Source: Oceanobacillus oncorhynchi
GTDB lineage: Bacteria > Bacillota > Bacilli > Bacillales > Amphibacillaceae
Length of the DNA: 64,000 bases
Direction of reading: 5' to 3'
Assembly (NCBI RefSeq): GCF_000821065.1
Contig: NZ_CDGG01000001.1
Location: forward strand, 3,100,001-3,164,000
Position 1 is the first letter of the stretch. Each line of letters starts with the position of its first letter. Under the pieces are notes generated by a model, which searched no databases, was not told the origin of the DNA, and saw only the letters and a list, made by a program, of their open reading frames with translations. The position numbers and the translations under genes were made by a program. Below, one piece after another: positions 17,124 through 26,762 of the stretch.

Positions 17124-17214
17124 GAAAGTATAAACGAAGCAGCATATTAAAATTCTCGATAAGTATTTCGTTTTTCCGTCGAGAATTTTAATATGATTAC
17201 GGGAGGGACATAGC

Positions 17215-18112
17215 ATGAAATCGGTCAAAGTATATCATTATGATGCATTTAGTAAGGTGCCGAATAAAGGAAACCCTGCTGGAGTTGTTTTAAATGGGGA
17301 TGAGCTGACAGATGAGCAAATGCAGGAAGTCGCATTTAAAGTAGGATTCAATGAAACGGCATTTCCAGTTAAATCAGAAACAGCAGACTTAGGGATACGT
17401 TTTTTTACACCTGGACATGAAATGAATTTATGCGGTCATGCGACCATGGCAACGGTGTATGCGTTAAAAACAAAAGGACTGTTCGGAGATAAAACAGAAT
17501 TAACGATTGAAACTAAAGCAGGGATTTTACCAGTAAGGCTTGATTCTGCTCCTGAAAAGGAAATAACGATAACAATGACAGGCTGCACCGGAATTTGTAG
17601 CGTTCCATGGCTCTAAAATGGATTTAGCTCATTCGATTGGGATAGAAGAATCGGATATACATGATAACTTACCAATTCTTTATGGAAGCACAGGTGCTTG
17701 GACACTGCTGATTCCAATAAATAATTTAGAAGCTTTTCGTAAAATGAAACCAGAGAATAAAGATTTTCCTGCAATTTTAAAGGAGATGCCTAAATCGTCT
17801 GTACATCCAATTTGTATCGAAACGTATGATACAGATGCGGATATGCATGCAAGGCACTTCTCTTCTCCATTTTCAGGTACTGTAGAGGATGCAGTAACAG
17901 GAACAGCGTCGGGAGTAATGGGTGCTTATTATACTGACTATATAAGAGAAGATAGGAAAGATGTGATGAAGCTTGTGGTGGAGCAGGGACATGAAATTGG
18001 TAAAGATGGCAGGGTAGGTGTTCAGGTATCTAAGAATGGGGAGTCATATGATATTCAAATTACCGGGAATGCTGTTTTTGTGAAAGACTTTGAGATCATG
18101 TTGGAAAATTAG
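17215..18112 (+). pseudogene. PhzF-family isomerase, frameshifted
   Basis: PhzF/YddE-like proteins are isomerases of the diaminopimelate-epimerase fold. The first part (17215-17616) has the catalytic glutamate E47 in GFNETAF and [14 protein letters not shown]; the second (17618-18112) has [15 protein letters not shown]. Near 17577-17582 the frame changes: ACAATGACA should run into CAGGCTGCACCGGAATTTG (QAAPEF), but two bases are missing, giving a stop at 17614-17616. Read together the halves form one full-length protein. Either the gene is dead or the sequence has an indel error. AGGGACATAGC precedes the ATG. Confidence 0.85.
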
Positions 18113-18183
18113 AAGAATACAAGTAATGTATATTGATGAAAATATCTTACTGTGAAAGTCAAAATCAAGGAGTGATTATTCTA

Positions 18184-18324
18184 ATGAAGGTTATAGATAA
18201 CAGAGGAGAAACGCATGAGTGGACGCTAATCGCTGTTGCATTGTTATCTCTGATTACTTTCAAGAAAATAAAGAAGGTAGAAAGATATAAAAATAAATTA
18301 AAAGGGACTTTTATTCCGTATTAA
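18184..18324 (+). CDS. Small hypothetical membrane-associated protein
   Basis: A 46-residue frame with AAGGAGTG nine bases before the ATG at 18184. It has one short hydrophobic stretch (WTLIAVALLSLITF) followed by a lysine-rich tail. I do not recognise it. It ends 15 bases before the HAD gene and could be in the same transcript. Confidence 0.5.
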   Translation: MKVIDNRGETHEWTLIAVALLSLITFKKIKKVERYKNKLKGTFIPY

Positions 18325-18338
18325 AGAGGTGAGGAAGT

Positions 18339-18986
18339 ATGAAATCGGTAATTTTTGATATGGACGGAACATTATTTCAAACAGATAAAATTTTAGAATT
18401 GTCATTAGAAGATACGTTTACCTATTTAGCTTCTTTAGGGAAATGGGGAGACTCCATCCCAATTGATAAGTTCCGGGAAATTATGGGAGTTCCATTGCCG
18501 GTAGTATGGGAAACTTTACTGCCGAATCATTCTGTGAAGGAAAGAGAGCAAGTCAATGATTATTTTCAAGATAGATTAATTGAAAATATAAAAAACGGAA
18601 AAGGTGCATTATATCCGAATGTACAGGATATTTTTGAGTTTTTATTAAAGGATGGTTATACCATATTCATCGCCAGTAATGGAGTACCAGCCTATTTAAA
18701 AGCGATTGTGGATTATTATCATTTAGATGACTGGGTTTCAGAGACTTATAGTATTGAACAAATCGAATCATTTAGTAAATCTGATTTAGTCAAAACTATT
18801 TTAACGAAATATGGAATAGAGGAAGCGGCGGTGGTTGGAGACCGGATATCAGACATTAAAGCAGCAAAAGATAATGGATTGACAGCTGTAGGATGCAGCT
18901 TTGATTTTGCGAAAGAAGAAGAGCTTTCGCAAGCAGATGTTGTGATTAATGATTTAATTGAATTAAGAAGAATGCAATTCACCTAA
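18339..18986 (+). CDS. HAD superfamily phosphatase
   Basis: The 215-residue protein has the HAD motif I FDMDGTLF with nucleophile D7 and acid/base D9, a helical cap (about 15-85), motif II IASNG, motif III lysine in SFSKSDLVK, and motif IV VVGDRISDIKAAKDNG. This is the phosphoglycolate-phosphatase/beta-phosphoglucomutase-like subgroup; the substrate cannot be read. AAAGAGGTGAGG precedes the ATG. The serine hydrolase gene follows after 34 bases. Confidence 0.88.
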   Translation: MKSVIFDMDGTLFQTDKILELSLEDTFTYLASLGKWGDSIPIDKFREIMGVPLPVVWETLLPNHSVKEREQVNDYFQDRLIENIKNGKGALYPNVQDIFEFLLKDGYTIFIASNGVPAYLKAIVDYYHLDDWVSETYSIEQIESFSKSDLVKTILTKYGIEEAAVVGDRISDIKAAKDNGLTAVGCSFDFAKEEELSQADVVINDLIELRRMQFT

Positions 18987-19020
18987 AAAATAACGGATAT
19001 TCAACAGACAGGGGGATATA

Positions 19021-20040
19021 ATGTTTCTTAGCTCAAAAAAGAATAAAGATTTTGTTCCTATAACAGAACATGTCCTAAATACAGCGGAAAAGGTAACCTG
19101 CTCCGGAGCTGCTGCTTTTGTAATTCACAACGATAAAGTAGTATTAGAAGACTATTTTGGAAGCCAATCAAACAAATCAGGTTCAAGAAAAGTTCAGGAA
19201 GATACCCAATTTCATGTAGCCTCTGTCAGGAAAAGCTATATCGGATTTGCTGTGGCATGCGCAGTCTATTATGGGAAAATTAAAACCATAGATGATTTGA
19301 TACTGCATTATTTGCCTGGACTTAATGAAGATATATGGAAGGATACAACAATAAGGCATGTATTAACCCATACACATGGTTTACATAAAAAAGAAGATAC
19401 GGTATTTCGAGAATTTCCTGCAGGAGAAAATTGGTCATATAGACAGGTTGGAATAGATGTATTAACGGAGCTCATAAAACAAACAACTGGTAAAACGGTA
19501 TCTGAAATTGTTCATGAACAGGTTTTTAATCCTTTCGAATTTAATGAATCAGATTGGTACGCACAAAAACATGAGAAGCTTGTGGATGTTATCCTTGGAG
19601 ATGAATCTGATAAAAATTGGAATGTTAGTGAAAGCACGGAAGGCAACAAAATGAATATGTATGTATCTGCACGTGAATTGGCATATTGGGGCTATGTCCA
19701 TCTTAAGGAAGGCTATCTAAACGGAAAACAAATGATACCGAAAGAAATAATACAGATGGCTGCAACGGTACAAAGCCCATCAACGGTAGATAAAAACCTT
19801 CCGCAAAATGGCTTTTTATGGTTTGTGAAAGACTTACCGGCTGAAAAAACAGAAATTGGACAAAGCGTTCCTAAAGAATCGTATCAGATACTGGGATATA
19901 CAGGAGTAACGTTATTAGTGATTCCACAGGAAAATATAGTAGCTGTACGGATGTTTAACAGCTTCGGGTCACCTGAAGGGTATGATTATTTATCGGATGT
20001 CCGATCATTTGGAGATACGGTGATGCGTTGTTTATCATGA
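19021..20040 (+). CDS. Beta-lactamase-fold serine hydrolase
   Basis: Penicillin-binding-protein-like (class C beta-lactamase/esterase) hydrolase of 339 residues. The nucleophile motif is S68-V-R-K71, Y140 in NWSYRQ takes the place of the YxN motif, where the usual Asn is Gln, and GYTG near residue 287 corresponds to the KTG-like strand. No signal peptide is seen, so a cytosolic esterase or peptidase role is more likely than antibiotic resistance. AGGGGG lies five to six bases before the ATG. Confidence 0.83.
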   Translation: MFLSSKKNKDFVPITEHVLNTAEKVTCSGAAAFVIHNDKVVLEDYFGSQSNKSGSRKVQEDTQFHVASVRKSYIGFAVACAVYYGKIKTIDDLILHYLPGLNEDIWKDTTIRHVLTHTHGLHKKEDTVFREFPAGENWSYRQVGIDVLTELIKQTTGKTVSEIVHEQVFNPFEFNESDWYAQKHEKLVDVILGDESDKNWNVSESTEGNKMNMYVSARELAYWGYVHLKEGYLNGKQMIPKEIIQMAATVQSPSTVDKNLPQNGFLWFVKDLPAEKTEIGQSVPKESYQILGYTGVTLLVIPQENIVAVRMFNSFGSPEGYDYLSDVRSFGDTVMRCLS

Positions 20041-20046
20041 AGAAGA

Positions 20047-20080
20047 ACAAAAACTCCCGCTGCGTGAAGTTTCGTTATAT
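20047..20080 (+). repeat. Partial copy of the interspersed repeat
   Basis: ACTCCCGCTGCGTGAAGTTT with flanks matches the right-hand end of the repeats at 21171-21340 and 43188-43391 and the solo copy at 43771-43805. It lies 81 bases before a gene start. Confidence 0.7.
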
Positions 20081-20160
20081 TGGTTCCACTCCTTTTTACA
20101 ACTAGACTAGAGGTTTTGACCCCCCTATATAAAATAATAGTTCTTAGTCAGGAGGAAATC

Positions 20161-21036
20161 GTGTTGAGAAATGCTATTGAACTGCCAAAACAATTCAATT
20201 TTAAAGCTGCTGTTACCGATCACGGATGGTATTTACTGCCGCCTTTTCAAGCTAACGATGACAGAAGTGTTTTAAAAAGGGTAGAAGCGCTTTCAACTGG
20301 TAAAATCGTTCTGCTGCATATAACACAGAATCAAAATACATTGATGATAGAAACAGTGGGTAAGCAAACGTTAACGAGAGAAGAAAGTGAAGAGGTTGTT
20401 CGCAAGGTTAACTGGATGCTTCGTTTAGATGAGGATTTTCGTGCTTTTTATCAAATGTGCAGCGCTGACCAGAATATGCAGGAAATCGTAGCGGAAAATA
20501 AAGGAAGACTTTTACGCTCCCCAAGCATCTTTGAAGATATTGTAAAGACGATTTTCACAACCAATACGACCTGGAGCCGGACCATTGCCATGACAACGAA
20601 TTTTGTGAGTCATTTAGGAGAAAGATACTCGAATGAGTCGGAATTATTTACTTTTCCTGCACCAGAAGCAGTTTTAAAAAAAGATAAAACCTTTTTAAAT
20701 AAAAGCATCAAATTAGGCTATCGAAGTGATTATATTTATGATCTTGCATTAAACATATGTAATGGTGTATATGACTTAGAGGAACTTACCAATCCAGAAA
20801 TGCCGACTGAAGATGTCGTTCACAAGCTGAAAGAAATTAGAGGCGTCGGACCTTATGCACTCAGCATTATTTTAATGTTATTAGGAAGATACGACTTTTT
20901 GCCAGTAGACAGCGAATTTAAAAAGCATGTAAAAAATAAATATTTCGCTGGTGAACTTCCACCTAAATCACAATTGCAGCAGCTATATAAAGAATGGGGA
21001 GAGTTTAAGTTTTTGGCTTATTGGTTTGATAAGTGA
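20161..21036 (+). CDS. HhH-GPD DNA glycosylase (AlkA/OGG-like)
   Basis: Base-excision repair glycosylase, likely for alkylated or oxidised purines. The 291-residue protein has an N-terminal TATA-like domain and the helix-hairpin-helix IRGVGPYALS followed by the catalytic aspartate in LPVDSEF. The lysine expected before the GPD region of bifunctional OGG enzymes is not obvious, so a monofunctional AlkA-like activity is inferred. GGAGG at 20151-20155 selects GTG 20161 (or TTG 20164); the longer frame from 20080 would run through the upstream repeat and has no ribosome site. Confidence 0.83.
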   Translation: MLRNAIELPKQFNFKAAVTDHGWYLLPPFQANDDRSVLKRVEALSTGKIVLLHITQNQNTLMIETVGKQTLTREESEEVVRKVNWMLRLDEDFRAFYQMCSADQNMQEIVAENKGRLLRSPSIFEDIVKTIFTTNTTWSRTIAMTTNFVSHLGERYSNESELFTFPAPEAVLKKDKTFLNKSIKLGYRSDYIYDLALNICNGVYDLEELTNPEMPTEDVVHKLKEIRGVGPYALSIILMLLGRYDFLPVDSEFKKHVKNKYFAGELPPKSQLQQLYKEWGEFKFLAYWFDK

Positions 21037-21170
21037 TATGAAAATGCCGGGAATAATGGAATGGGGAGTATAATCGATTATGTTCACTTCACGCCCGGTC
21101 TTATTTCAAAGTATAATTTTATCTTAGAAAACTGTCTGTAAAACTCCCGTCAAAATCAAACGTAAAAATA

Positions 21171-21340
21171 AATTTATTCAGGCGTGGAATCAGATGAGCT
21201 AACTTCCTGAATCACTTAGGCTAACGCAGTGAGAGAAAAACAGCAGACTAAGTTCGCAATCTCCTGGGGCTGCGATTACTCACCCCATCGAAAACATTTG
21301 TGCGTTGAAAACTCCCACTGAATGAAGTTGCGTTTTATAT
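21171..21340 (+). repeat. Interspersed repeat, copy A
   Basis: About 170 bases clearly related to 43188-43391. Shared blocks in order: AATTTATTyAGGCG, GAGCTAACTTCCTGAATyAC, CAGACTAAGTTCGC, CTGCGATTACTC and AACTCCyrCTGmrTGAAGTT. No reading frame is shared. A partial AAACTCCCGTCAAA unit precedes it at 21139. It is followed by a terminator. Confidence 0.85.
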
Positions 21341-21373
21341 GCTTCATCATAAATTTTTTCATAACGATTTAAT

Positions 21374-21426
21374 AAATAAACCAGATTCTATTGCGAAATA
21401 AGCAATATAGAATCTGGTTTATTTTT
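21374..21426 (+). terminator. Intrinsic terminator before the urease region
   Basis: Arms AAATAAACCAGATTCTATTGC and its near complement (GCAATATAGAATCTGGTTT) with a T run; isolates the urease operon from upstream transcription. The 21037-21170 stretch shows no gene. Confidence 0.85.
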
Positions 21427-21510
21427 GTAGATATATCAGTGTGTTTGTACCTTCCGTAGAAATTATTCAAAACCAATTTAGTTAAAAGACTTGCATTTTT
21501 ATAAAATAAC

Positions 21511-21554
21511 TCTTATGATAATTAACATAACTTTATATGTTAGGTAATATAACA
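21511..21554 (+). promoter_or_regulatory. GlnR/TnrA operator pair upstream of ureA
   Basis: TGTTAGGTAATATAACA (21538-21554) fits the TGTNAN7TNACA consensus exactly and is the core of a larger inverted repeat AACTTTATATGTTA-N7-TAACATATAAAGTT. TCTTATGATAATTAACA (21511-21527) fits with one mismatch. Both lie about 170-210 bases before ureA, so nitrogen control of the urease operon is expected. Confidence 0.8.
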
Positions 21555-21724
21555 TATAAAGTTGTTCGAAAAATTAATATAAATTGTTGAAGCTGGCTAT
21601 GTAATCTATTCTTCAATGCTGGATTAGAAATACCAGTTTGCATCCCAATAATTATCGAACTATTGGGAATAACGAGATGATTTTTTAAATGATGTATCAT
21701 CATGTAAATCAAGGAGGGAAGCTG

Positions 21725-22027
21725 ATGAATCTGTTGCCAAGAGAAACGGATAAGCTGATGGTTGTTGTTGCTGCTGACCTTGCAAGGAGAAGAAAGGACA
21801 GAGGTTTAAAATTAAACCATCCGGAAAGTGTTGCACTGATTACTTATGAATTAATGGAAGGCGCAAGAGATGGCAAAAGTGTTGCTGAATTAATGCGCTT
21901 TGGCACAACCATACTTACGGAGGAAGACGTCATGGAAGGGGTACCTGAAATGATTAAGGATGTTCAGGTAGAAGCAACGTTTCCAGATGGAACAAAGTTG
22001 ATAACTGTGCATCAGCCAATTAAATAG
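21725..22027 (+). CDS. ureA: Urease subunit gamma
   Basis: Smallest structural subunit of urease (urea to ammonia and carbamate). The 100-residue product from ATG 21725 has exact family length and the conserved [12 protein letters not shown] start and [21 protein letters not shown] segment. AAGGAGGG lies five bases upstream; the in-frame ATG at 21689 lacks a site and gives a non-family extension. First gene of ureABCEFGD, with ureB following after 11 bases. Confidence 0.96.
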   Translation: MNLLPRETDKLMVVVAADLARRRKDRGLKLNHPESVALITYELMEGARDGKSVAELMRFGTTILTEEDVMEGVPEMIKDVQVEATFPDGTKLITVHQPIK

Positions 22028-22038
22028 GAGGGATTTTG

Positions 22039-22368
22039 ATGGTACCTGGAGAAGTGCTGCCGAAAGAAGGAACGATAGAAATTAACCAAGGAAGAGATAC
22101 AACGAAAGTAACCGTCATTAATTTAGGAGACCGTCCAGTACAGGTTGGATCACATTTTCACTTCTATGAAATCAACACACAGATACAGTTTGACAGGGAT
22201 ATCGCTTTTGGAAAAAGGTTGAACATTCCAGCAGGAACTGCCGTCCGTCTGGAGCCAGGGGATGAAAAGACGGTGGAGCTGGTGGACTTTGCCGGAGAGA
22301 AAAAGATATATGGGTTTAATAATATGACAGATGGAAGTGTCGGGAAGGAGAAAGTAAATGGCTTATAA
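22039..22368 (+). CDS. ureB: Urease subunit beta
   Basis: The 109-residue beta subunit with MVPGEVLP at the start, [13 protein letters not shown] (about 34-46) and the [23 protein letters not shown] core of the family. GGAGGG lies six bases before ATG 22039. Its end overlaps the ureC start by 11 bases, so the two are translationally coupled. Confidence 0.96.
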   Translation: MVPGEVLPKEGTIEINQGRDTTKVTVINLGDRPVQVGSHFHFYEINTQIQFDRDIAFGKRLNIPAGTAVRLEPGDEKTVELVDFAGEKKIYGFNNMTDGSVGKEKVNGL

Positions 22369-24067
22369 TATTCCCAGAAAACAGTATGAGGAAATGTACG
22401 GACCTACAACGGGTGATCGAGTGAGGTTAGCTGACACGAATCTCATCATTGAAATTGAAAGGGATTATACCTCGTATGGGGATGAAGTTGTTTTTGGCGG
22501 AGGAAAAGTCATACGGGATGGCATGGGTCAAAATCCGCTTGCTTTAAATGATGAAGCTGCAGATACGGTATTGACAAATGCAATTATATTGGACTACACA
22601 GGGATTTATAAAGCGGATATCGGCATTAAAGACGGTAAAATATGCGGAATCGGCAAGAGTGGTAATGCGCTGGTGATGGATGACGTCGATATTACCATCG
22701 GTGCAGCGACTGATATTATCGGAGCGGAAGGTAAAATTGTGACTGCTGGCGGGATTGATGCCCATGTTCATTTTATTTCACCGCAGCAGATTGAAACGGC
22801 GCTTGCATCTGGTTTAACAACATTGATTGGCGGCGGTACAGGACCATCTTCCGGTTCAAAAGCAACAACCGTTACGCCGGGGAAATGGAATATTCATAAG
22901 ATGCTGGAGGCTGCAGAAGACTATCCGGTGAACATTGGATATACAGGGAAAGGACAGGCTGCTTCGATGGCTCCGTTGGCAGAGCAAATCGAAGCCGGAG
23001 CAATCGGTTTAAAAGTACATGAGGATTGGGGAGCGACTGCTTCTGCGATTGACCATGCGTTGACAGTTGCGGATAAATACGATGTACAGGTGGCGCTGCA
23101 TGCAGATACCTTAAACGAAGGCGGATTTGTTGAAAATACAATGGCAGCACTGAAAGACCGCGTCATTCATATGTATCATACAGAGGGTGCAGGCGGCGGA
23201 CATGCTCCGGATATCATTAAGTCAGCACAATATCCAAACGTGATTCCTTCTTCTACCAATCCGACCATGCCTTATACGGTCAACACGATTGAAGAGCATG
23301 TCGATATGCTGATGGTTTGCCATCACTTAAGTCCGTCGATACCGGAGGATGTAGCGTTTGCTGACTCTCGTATCCGCAAAGAAACAATTGCTGCTGAGGA
23401 TGTTCTGCATGATATGGGTGTACTCAGCATTATCAGTTCCGACTCACAGGCAATGGGGCGGATTGGCGAGGTTATTTTAAGAACTTGGCAGACAGCGGAT
23501 AAAATGAAAAAACAGCTCGGTATACTTGAGGGAGATACAGAAACTGCAGATAATAATAGAGTAAAACGTTATGTTGCAAAATATACGATTAACCCGGCGA
23601 TTACCCATGGTATTTCCGGGTATGTCGGGTCGGTAGAGGCTGGGAAATATGCTGATTTAGTTGTTTGGCCAACGGAATTTTTCGGTGTGAAACCAGAATT
23701 GATTGTAAAAGGCGGCTCGATTATTGAAAGTGTGATGGGAGATGCCAATGCATCGATTCCAACACCACAGCCGGTTATTTATCGCCCGATGTTTGCAGCG
23801 CATGGGAAAGCAGTGCAACGAACATCCTTAACATTTGTATCCACTGCAGCCTATGAAAAGGGGATAAAGGAAGAGCTGGGTTTAGAGAAAACGGTATTGC
23901 CTGTAAAGAACATTCGTAATCTGACGAAGAAAGATATGAAGCTGAATGATAAGACACCAACCATTGACGTGGATCCGGAAACATATGAAGTAAAAGTGGA
24001 CGGTGAAGCCATAACCTGTGAACCGCTGAAAGAGGTGGCGATGGGGCAACGATACTTTTTATTTTGA
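22358..24067 (+). CDS. ureC: Urease subunit alpha (catalytic)
   Basis: The 569-residue subunit holds the bi-nickel centre. All ligands are present: H136 and H138 in DAHVHF, the carbamylated lysine K219 in [13 protein letters not shown]248 in ALHAD, H274 in [13 protein letters not shown] and D361 in SSDSQAMGR. The mobile flap is MVCHHLSP with C321 and H323. Nothing is truncated. AGGAGAAAG precedes the ATG inside the end of ureB. Cytosolic; needs UreD, F, G and E for nickel insertion. Confidence 0.98.
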   Translation: MAYNIPRKQYEEMYGPTTGDRVRLADTNLIIEIERDYTSYGDEVVFGGGKVIRDGMGQNPLALNDEAADTVLTNAIILDYTGIYKADIGIKDGKICGIGKSGNALVMDDVDITIGAATDIIGAEGKIVTAGGIDAHVHFISPQQIETALASGLTTLIGGGTGPSSGSKATTVTPGKWNIHKMLEAAEDYPVNIGYTGKGQAASMAPLAEQIEAGAIGLKVHEDWGATASAIDHALTVADKYDVQVALHADTLNEGGFVENTMAALKDRVIHMYHTEGAGGGHAPDIIKSAQYPNVIPSSTNPTMPYTVNTIEEHVDMLMVCHHLSPSIPEDVAFADSRIRKETIAAEDVLHDMGVLSIISSDSQAMGRIGEVILRTWQTADKMKKQLGILEGDTETADNNRVKRYVAKYTINPAITHGISGYVGSVEAGKYADLVVWPTEFFGVKPELIVKGGSIIESVMGDANASIPTPQPVIYRPMFAAHGKAVQRTSLTFVSTAAYEKGIKEELGLEKTVLPVKNIRNLTKKDMKLNDKTPTIDVDPETYEVKVDGEAITCEPLKEVAMGQRYFLF

Positions 24068-24078
24068 GGTGATGACCA

Positions 24079-24534
24079 ATGCTGGTTGAAAAAATTGAGA
24101 TGAATATAAATGATATAGAAGAAGCAGAGCTTGCAAAGCTGCATAAAGAAAAGGTTTACCTGGATAGTGCCGATTTGCTGAAGCGTATTTTACGGGTGAA
24201 AACAGACCATGGAAAAGATATTGGTATTTCCTTAAAAGAAAGACAGGCCCTGACAAAGGGTGACGTTTTATATAAAGATACATCCAATATTATTTTTATT
24301 GATGTCTATCAGGACGACGTGATTGTTATCCGCCCTAAAGATATTCATGAAATGGGCGTCATTGCGCACCAATTAGGAAACCGTCATCTTCCTGCACAAT
24401 TTGAAGCGGATAATATGATTGTCCAATATGATTATCTTGTAGAAGAATTGCTGAAACAGCTAGACATTTCTTATCAGCGGGAAGAGCGCAAATTAAAAGA
24501 AGCGTTTAAACATATAGGGCATAGCCATGACTAA
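24079..24534 (+). CDS. ureE: Urease nickel metallochaperone UreE
   Basis: Delivers Ni2+ to the UreDFG-apourease complex. The 151-residue protein has the family core with GNRHLPAQ and the metal-binding histidine within it (about residue 98), and a short C-terminal HIGHSHD tail instead of the long poly-His tail of some enterobacterial UreE proteins. Start ATG 24079 follows GAGGTGATG. It overlaps ureF by eight bases. Confidence 0.94.
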   Translation: MLVEKIEMNINDIEEAELAKLHKEKVYLDSADLLKRILRVKTDHGKDIGISLKERQALTKGDVLYKDTSNIIFIDVYQDDVIVIRPKDIHEMGVIAHQLGNRHLPAQFEADNMIVQYDYLVEELLKQLDISYQREERKLKEAFKHIGHSHD

Positions 24535-25213
24535 TTCATTGCTCACCTTTGTTCAGTTATGCGATTCAAACTTCCCTATTGGCGGTTTCAGCCATTCATT
24601 TGGACTGGAAACCTATATTCAAGAAGATGTTGTGAAGGACAGGATCTCATTTCAAGAATGGCTGGATACGTATTTCAGGGAACAGGTGAAATATACAGAA
24701 GGGCTTGCTTTTCAACTTGTATGCGAGGCGCTGTGTGAAAATGATTTGGAGCGGATTTGGCATATGGACCGGCTGCTTTATGTCCAGAACCTTCCAAAGG
24801 AAACAAGGGAAGGAAATACCCAAATGGGAGTCCGGATGCTGAAGCTGGCAGAAAGTCTGTTTGAATACGGAATACTTGCAAATTATCTAAAACGAATAAA
24901 GCAAGGGAAATCATTCGGGCACAGCGCCATTGTCTTTGCAGTTATTGCGCATTATCACAGGATACAACCTCGGGAGGGACTTGGGTTTTATTTATATTCC
25001 CTGGTTTCCAACCTGGTACAGAATGCAGTAAGAGCTATTCCGCTGGGGCAGACAGACGGGCAGAAGATATTGCTGGAGAGTCAGCAATTAATAAACAGTG
25101 TCGCGGAAGAAATAGCTGCTTTAACGATAGCGGATTTTGGGATTGTTTCGCCCGGTCTGGAAATTTCACAAATGAAGCATGAGCATGTAAAAGTAAGGAT
25201 ATTTATGTCTTAG
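24527..25213 (+). CDS. ureF: Urease accessory protein UreF
   Basis: All-helical 228-residue GTPase-regulating accessory protein. The N-terminal signature QLCDSNFPIGGFSHSFGLETYIQ (about 9-31) is diagnostic, and the C-terminal half has the AVRAIPLGQTDGQ motif. It links UreD and UreG in the activation complex. Its start overlaps the ureE end; ureG follows after nine bases. Confidence 0.95.
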   Translation: MTNSLLTFVQLCDSNFPIGGFSHSFGLETYIQEDVVKDRISFQEWLDTYFREQVKYTEGLAFQLVCEALCENDLERIWHMDRLLYVQNLPKETREGNTQMGVRMLKLAESLFEYGILANYLKRIKQGKSFGHSAIVFAVIAHYHRIQPREGLGFYLYSLVSNLVQNAVRAIPLGQTDGQKILLESQQLINSVAEEIAALTIADFGIVSPGLEISQMKHEHVKVRIFMS

Positions 25214-25222
25214 AAGGGAGAT

Positions 25223-25840
25223 TTGGAGATGGAACCGATTCGAGTAGGTATTGGCGGTCCAGTAGGGGCTGGAAAAACAGAGTTAGTAGAGAAAATAACA
25301 AGACAATTAAATAATGAAATGGACATGGCGGTTATTACGAATGATATTTATACCAAAGAAGACGCTAAAATTTTAATGAAAAATGGTGTGCTGGAGGATG
25401 ACCGGATTATTGGTGTGGAAACGGGCGGGTGCCCGCATACCGCTATCAGAGAAGATGCCTCCATGAATTTTGCTGCTATCGATAAATTAATAGAACGTTT
25501 TCCCGACGTAGAATTGATCTTCATTGAAAGCGGCGGGGACAATCTGGCAGCGACATTCAGTCCGGAGCTTGTTGACTTTTCTATTTATATCATTGATGTA
25601 GCCCAGGGAGAGAAAATTCCCCGTAAAGGCGGGCAGGGCATGATTAAGTCGGATTTATTTATTATTAATAAAACGGATTTGGCGCCATATGTTGGAGCGG
25701 ACTTAGATATCATGGCAAGAGATACGAAAGAATTTCGAGGAGATAAACCCTTTATTTTTACGAATTTGAAAAATAATGAAGGATTGGACGAAGTAATTGA
25801 TTGGCTGAAAGATAATGTACTGCTTCGAGGGATCGTCTAA
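25223..25840 (+). CDS. ureG: Urease accessory GTPase UreG
   Basis: SIMIBI-class GTPase that couples GTP hydrolysis to nickel insertion. The 205-residue protein has the P loop [11 protein letters not shown] (11-21), the nickel-binding Cys-Pro-His at 70-72 in [17 protein letters not shown] and the guanine-specifying NKTD. AGAAGGGAGA precedes the ATG. Confidence 0.97.
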   Translation: MEMEPIRVGIGGPVGAGKTELVEKITRQLNNEMDMAVITNDIYTKEDAKILMKNGVLEDDRIIGVETGGCPHTAIREDASMNFAAIDKLIERFPDVELIFIESGGDNLAATFSPELVDFSIYIIDVAQGEKIPRKGGQGMIKSDLFIINKTDLAPYVGADLDIMARDTKEFRGDKPFIFTNLKNNEGLDEVIDWLKDNVLLRGIV

Positions 25841-25841
25841 G

Positions 25842-26663
25842 ATGCAGAAGGAATGGACCGGAGAGCTTCAGCTTGAATTAACGGAGAAGAAGAATAAAAC
25901 GGTCCCTGCGGATGTATATTTCCGAGGTGCCTTCAAAGTGATGCGTCCAATCTATTTAGACGATTCCGGGCAATTAACCTATTATCTATTAAATCCTGGA
26001 GGCGGCTATTTATCTGGAGATACATATTCCATGGATATTAGGGTGAATGAAAATGCCCGGGCAATTTTGACAACGCAATCTGCAACCAAAGTATATAAAT
26101 CCCCAGGAGAGCCTGCGTATCAGTATGGGAAGTTTACCTTGAAATCGAACAGTCTGCTGGAGTATATCCCTGATCCGCTGATCGTTTATCGGGAAGGGTC
26201 GTATAAACAGCTCAACCAATTTTATGTAGATAATACCTCGACATTGATTTGCTCTGATATTATTACACCTGGATGGTCACCAACCGGAAAGCAATTCAGT
26301 TATGACAAGGTAGATTTGCAAAATGAAGTGTTTATCCATAAGGAATTAGGCGTTTTTGACCGCGTTGTAACGGAACCGGCTAAAAATAATCCTTCTGTGT
26401 TTGGAAGAATGGAAGGGTATAGTCATTTAGGCTCCATGATGGTTATTAGTCCTTATATGACAGATGAAGTAATTGAAAATATCTATGATATGATGGAGCA
26501 GAAGGACGTGAACTTCGGTATCTCGAGGTGTCCGGTCCCGGGGTTTTCTTTGAGAATATTGGCCAACCAGACGCAAATCATCGAAGAGATACTGCAAATG
26601 TGCCATGGGTATTTACGAGAAGTATGGTTTGGCATGTCTCCTGTATTTTTACGGAAATATTAA
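25842..26663 (+). CDS. ureD: Urease accessory protein UreD/UreH
   Basis: Scaffold accessory protein that binds apourease and conducts nickel with UreF and UreG. From ATG 25842 the product has 273 residues, with the family blocks YYLLNPGGGYLSGDTY, LTTQSATKVYKSP and YIPDPLIVYREGSYKQ. An in-frame start at 25815 would lie inside ureG without a ribosome site. Last of the seven ure genes and one base after the ureG stop, so coupled. Confidence 0.94.
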   Translation: MQKEWTGELQLELTEKKNKTVPADVYFRGAFKVMRPIYLDDSGQLTYYLLNPGGGYLSGDTYSMDIRVNENARAILTTQSATKVYKSPGEPAYQYGKFTLKSNSLLEYIPDPLIVYREGSYKQLNQFYVDNTSTLICSDIITPGWSPTGKQFSYDKVDLQNEVFIHKELGVFDRVVTEPAKNNPSVFGRMEGYSHLGSMMVISPYMTDEVIENIYDMMEQKDVNFGISRCPVPGFSLRILANQTQIIEEILQMCHGYLREVWFGMSPVFLRKY

Positions 26664-26762
26664 AAGAGTTTAAAAACGGTGGGGAAGACAAGCGGGATAT
26701 CTGAGAGCAGCTTTAGAGATGTTCGAAAGCTTGCTTCCCCGGCCTTTGGAAAGGTAGTTAAG

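Noticed and set aside
17618-18112. Second half of phzF as an independent gene
   Set aside because: Lacks a ribosome site and the catalytic N-terminal domain; it continues the frameshifted upstream half.
19021-20040. Calling the serine hydrolase an antibiotic-resistance beta-lactamase
   Set aside because: No signal peptide, YxN motif altered, and no linked regulators; esterase/peptidase relatives share the fold.
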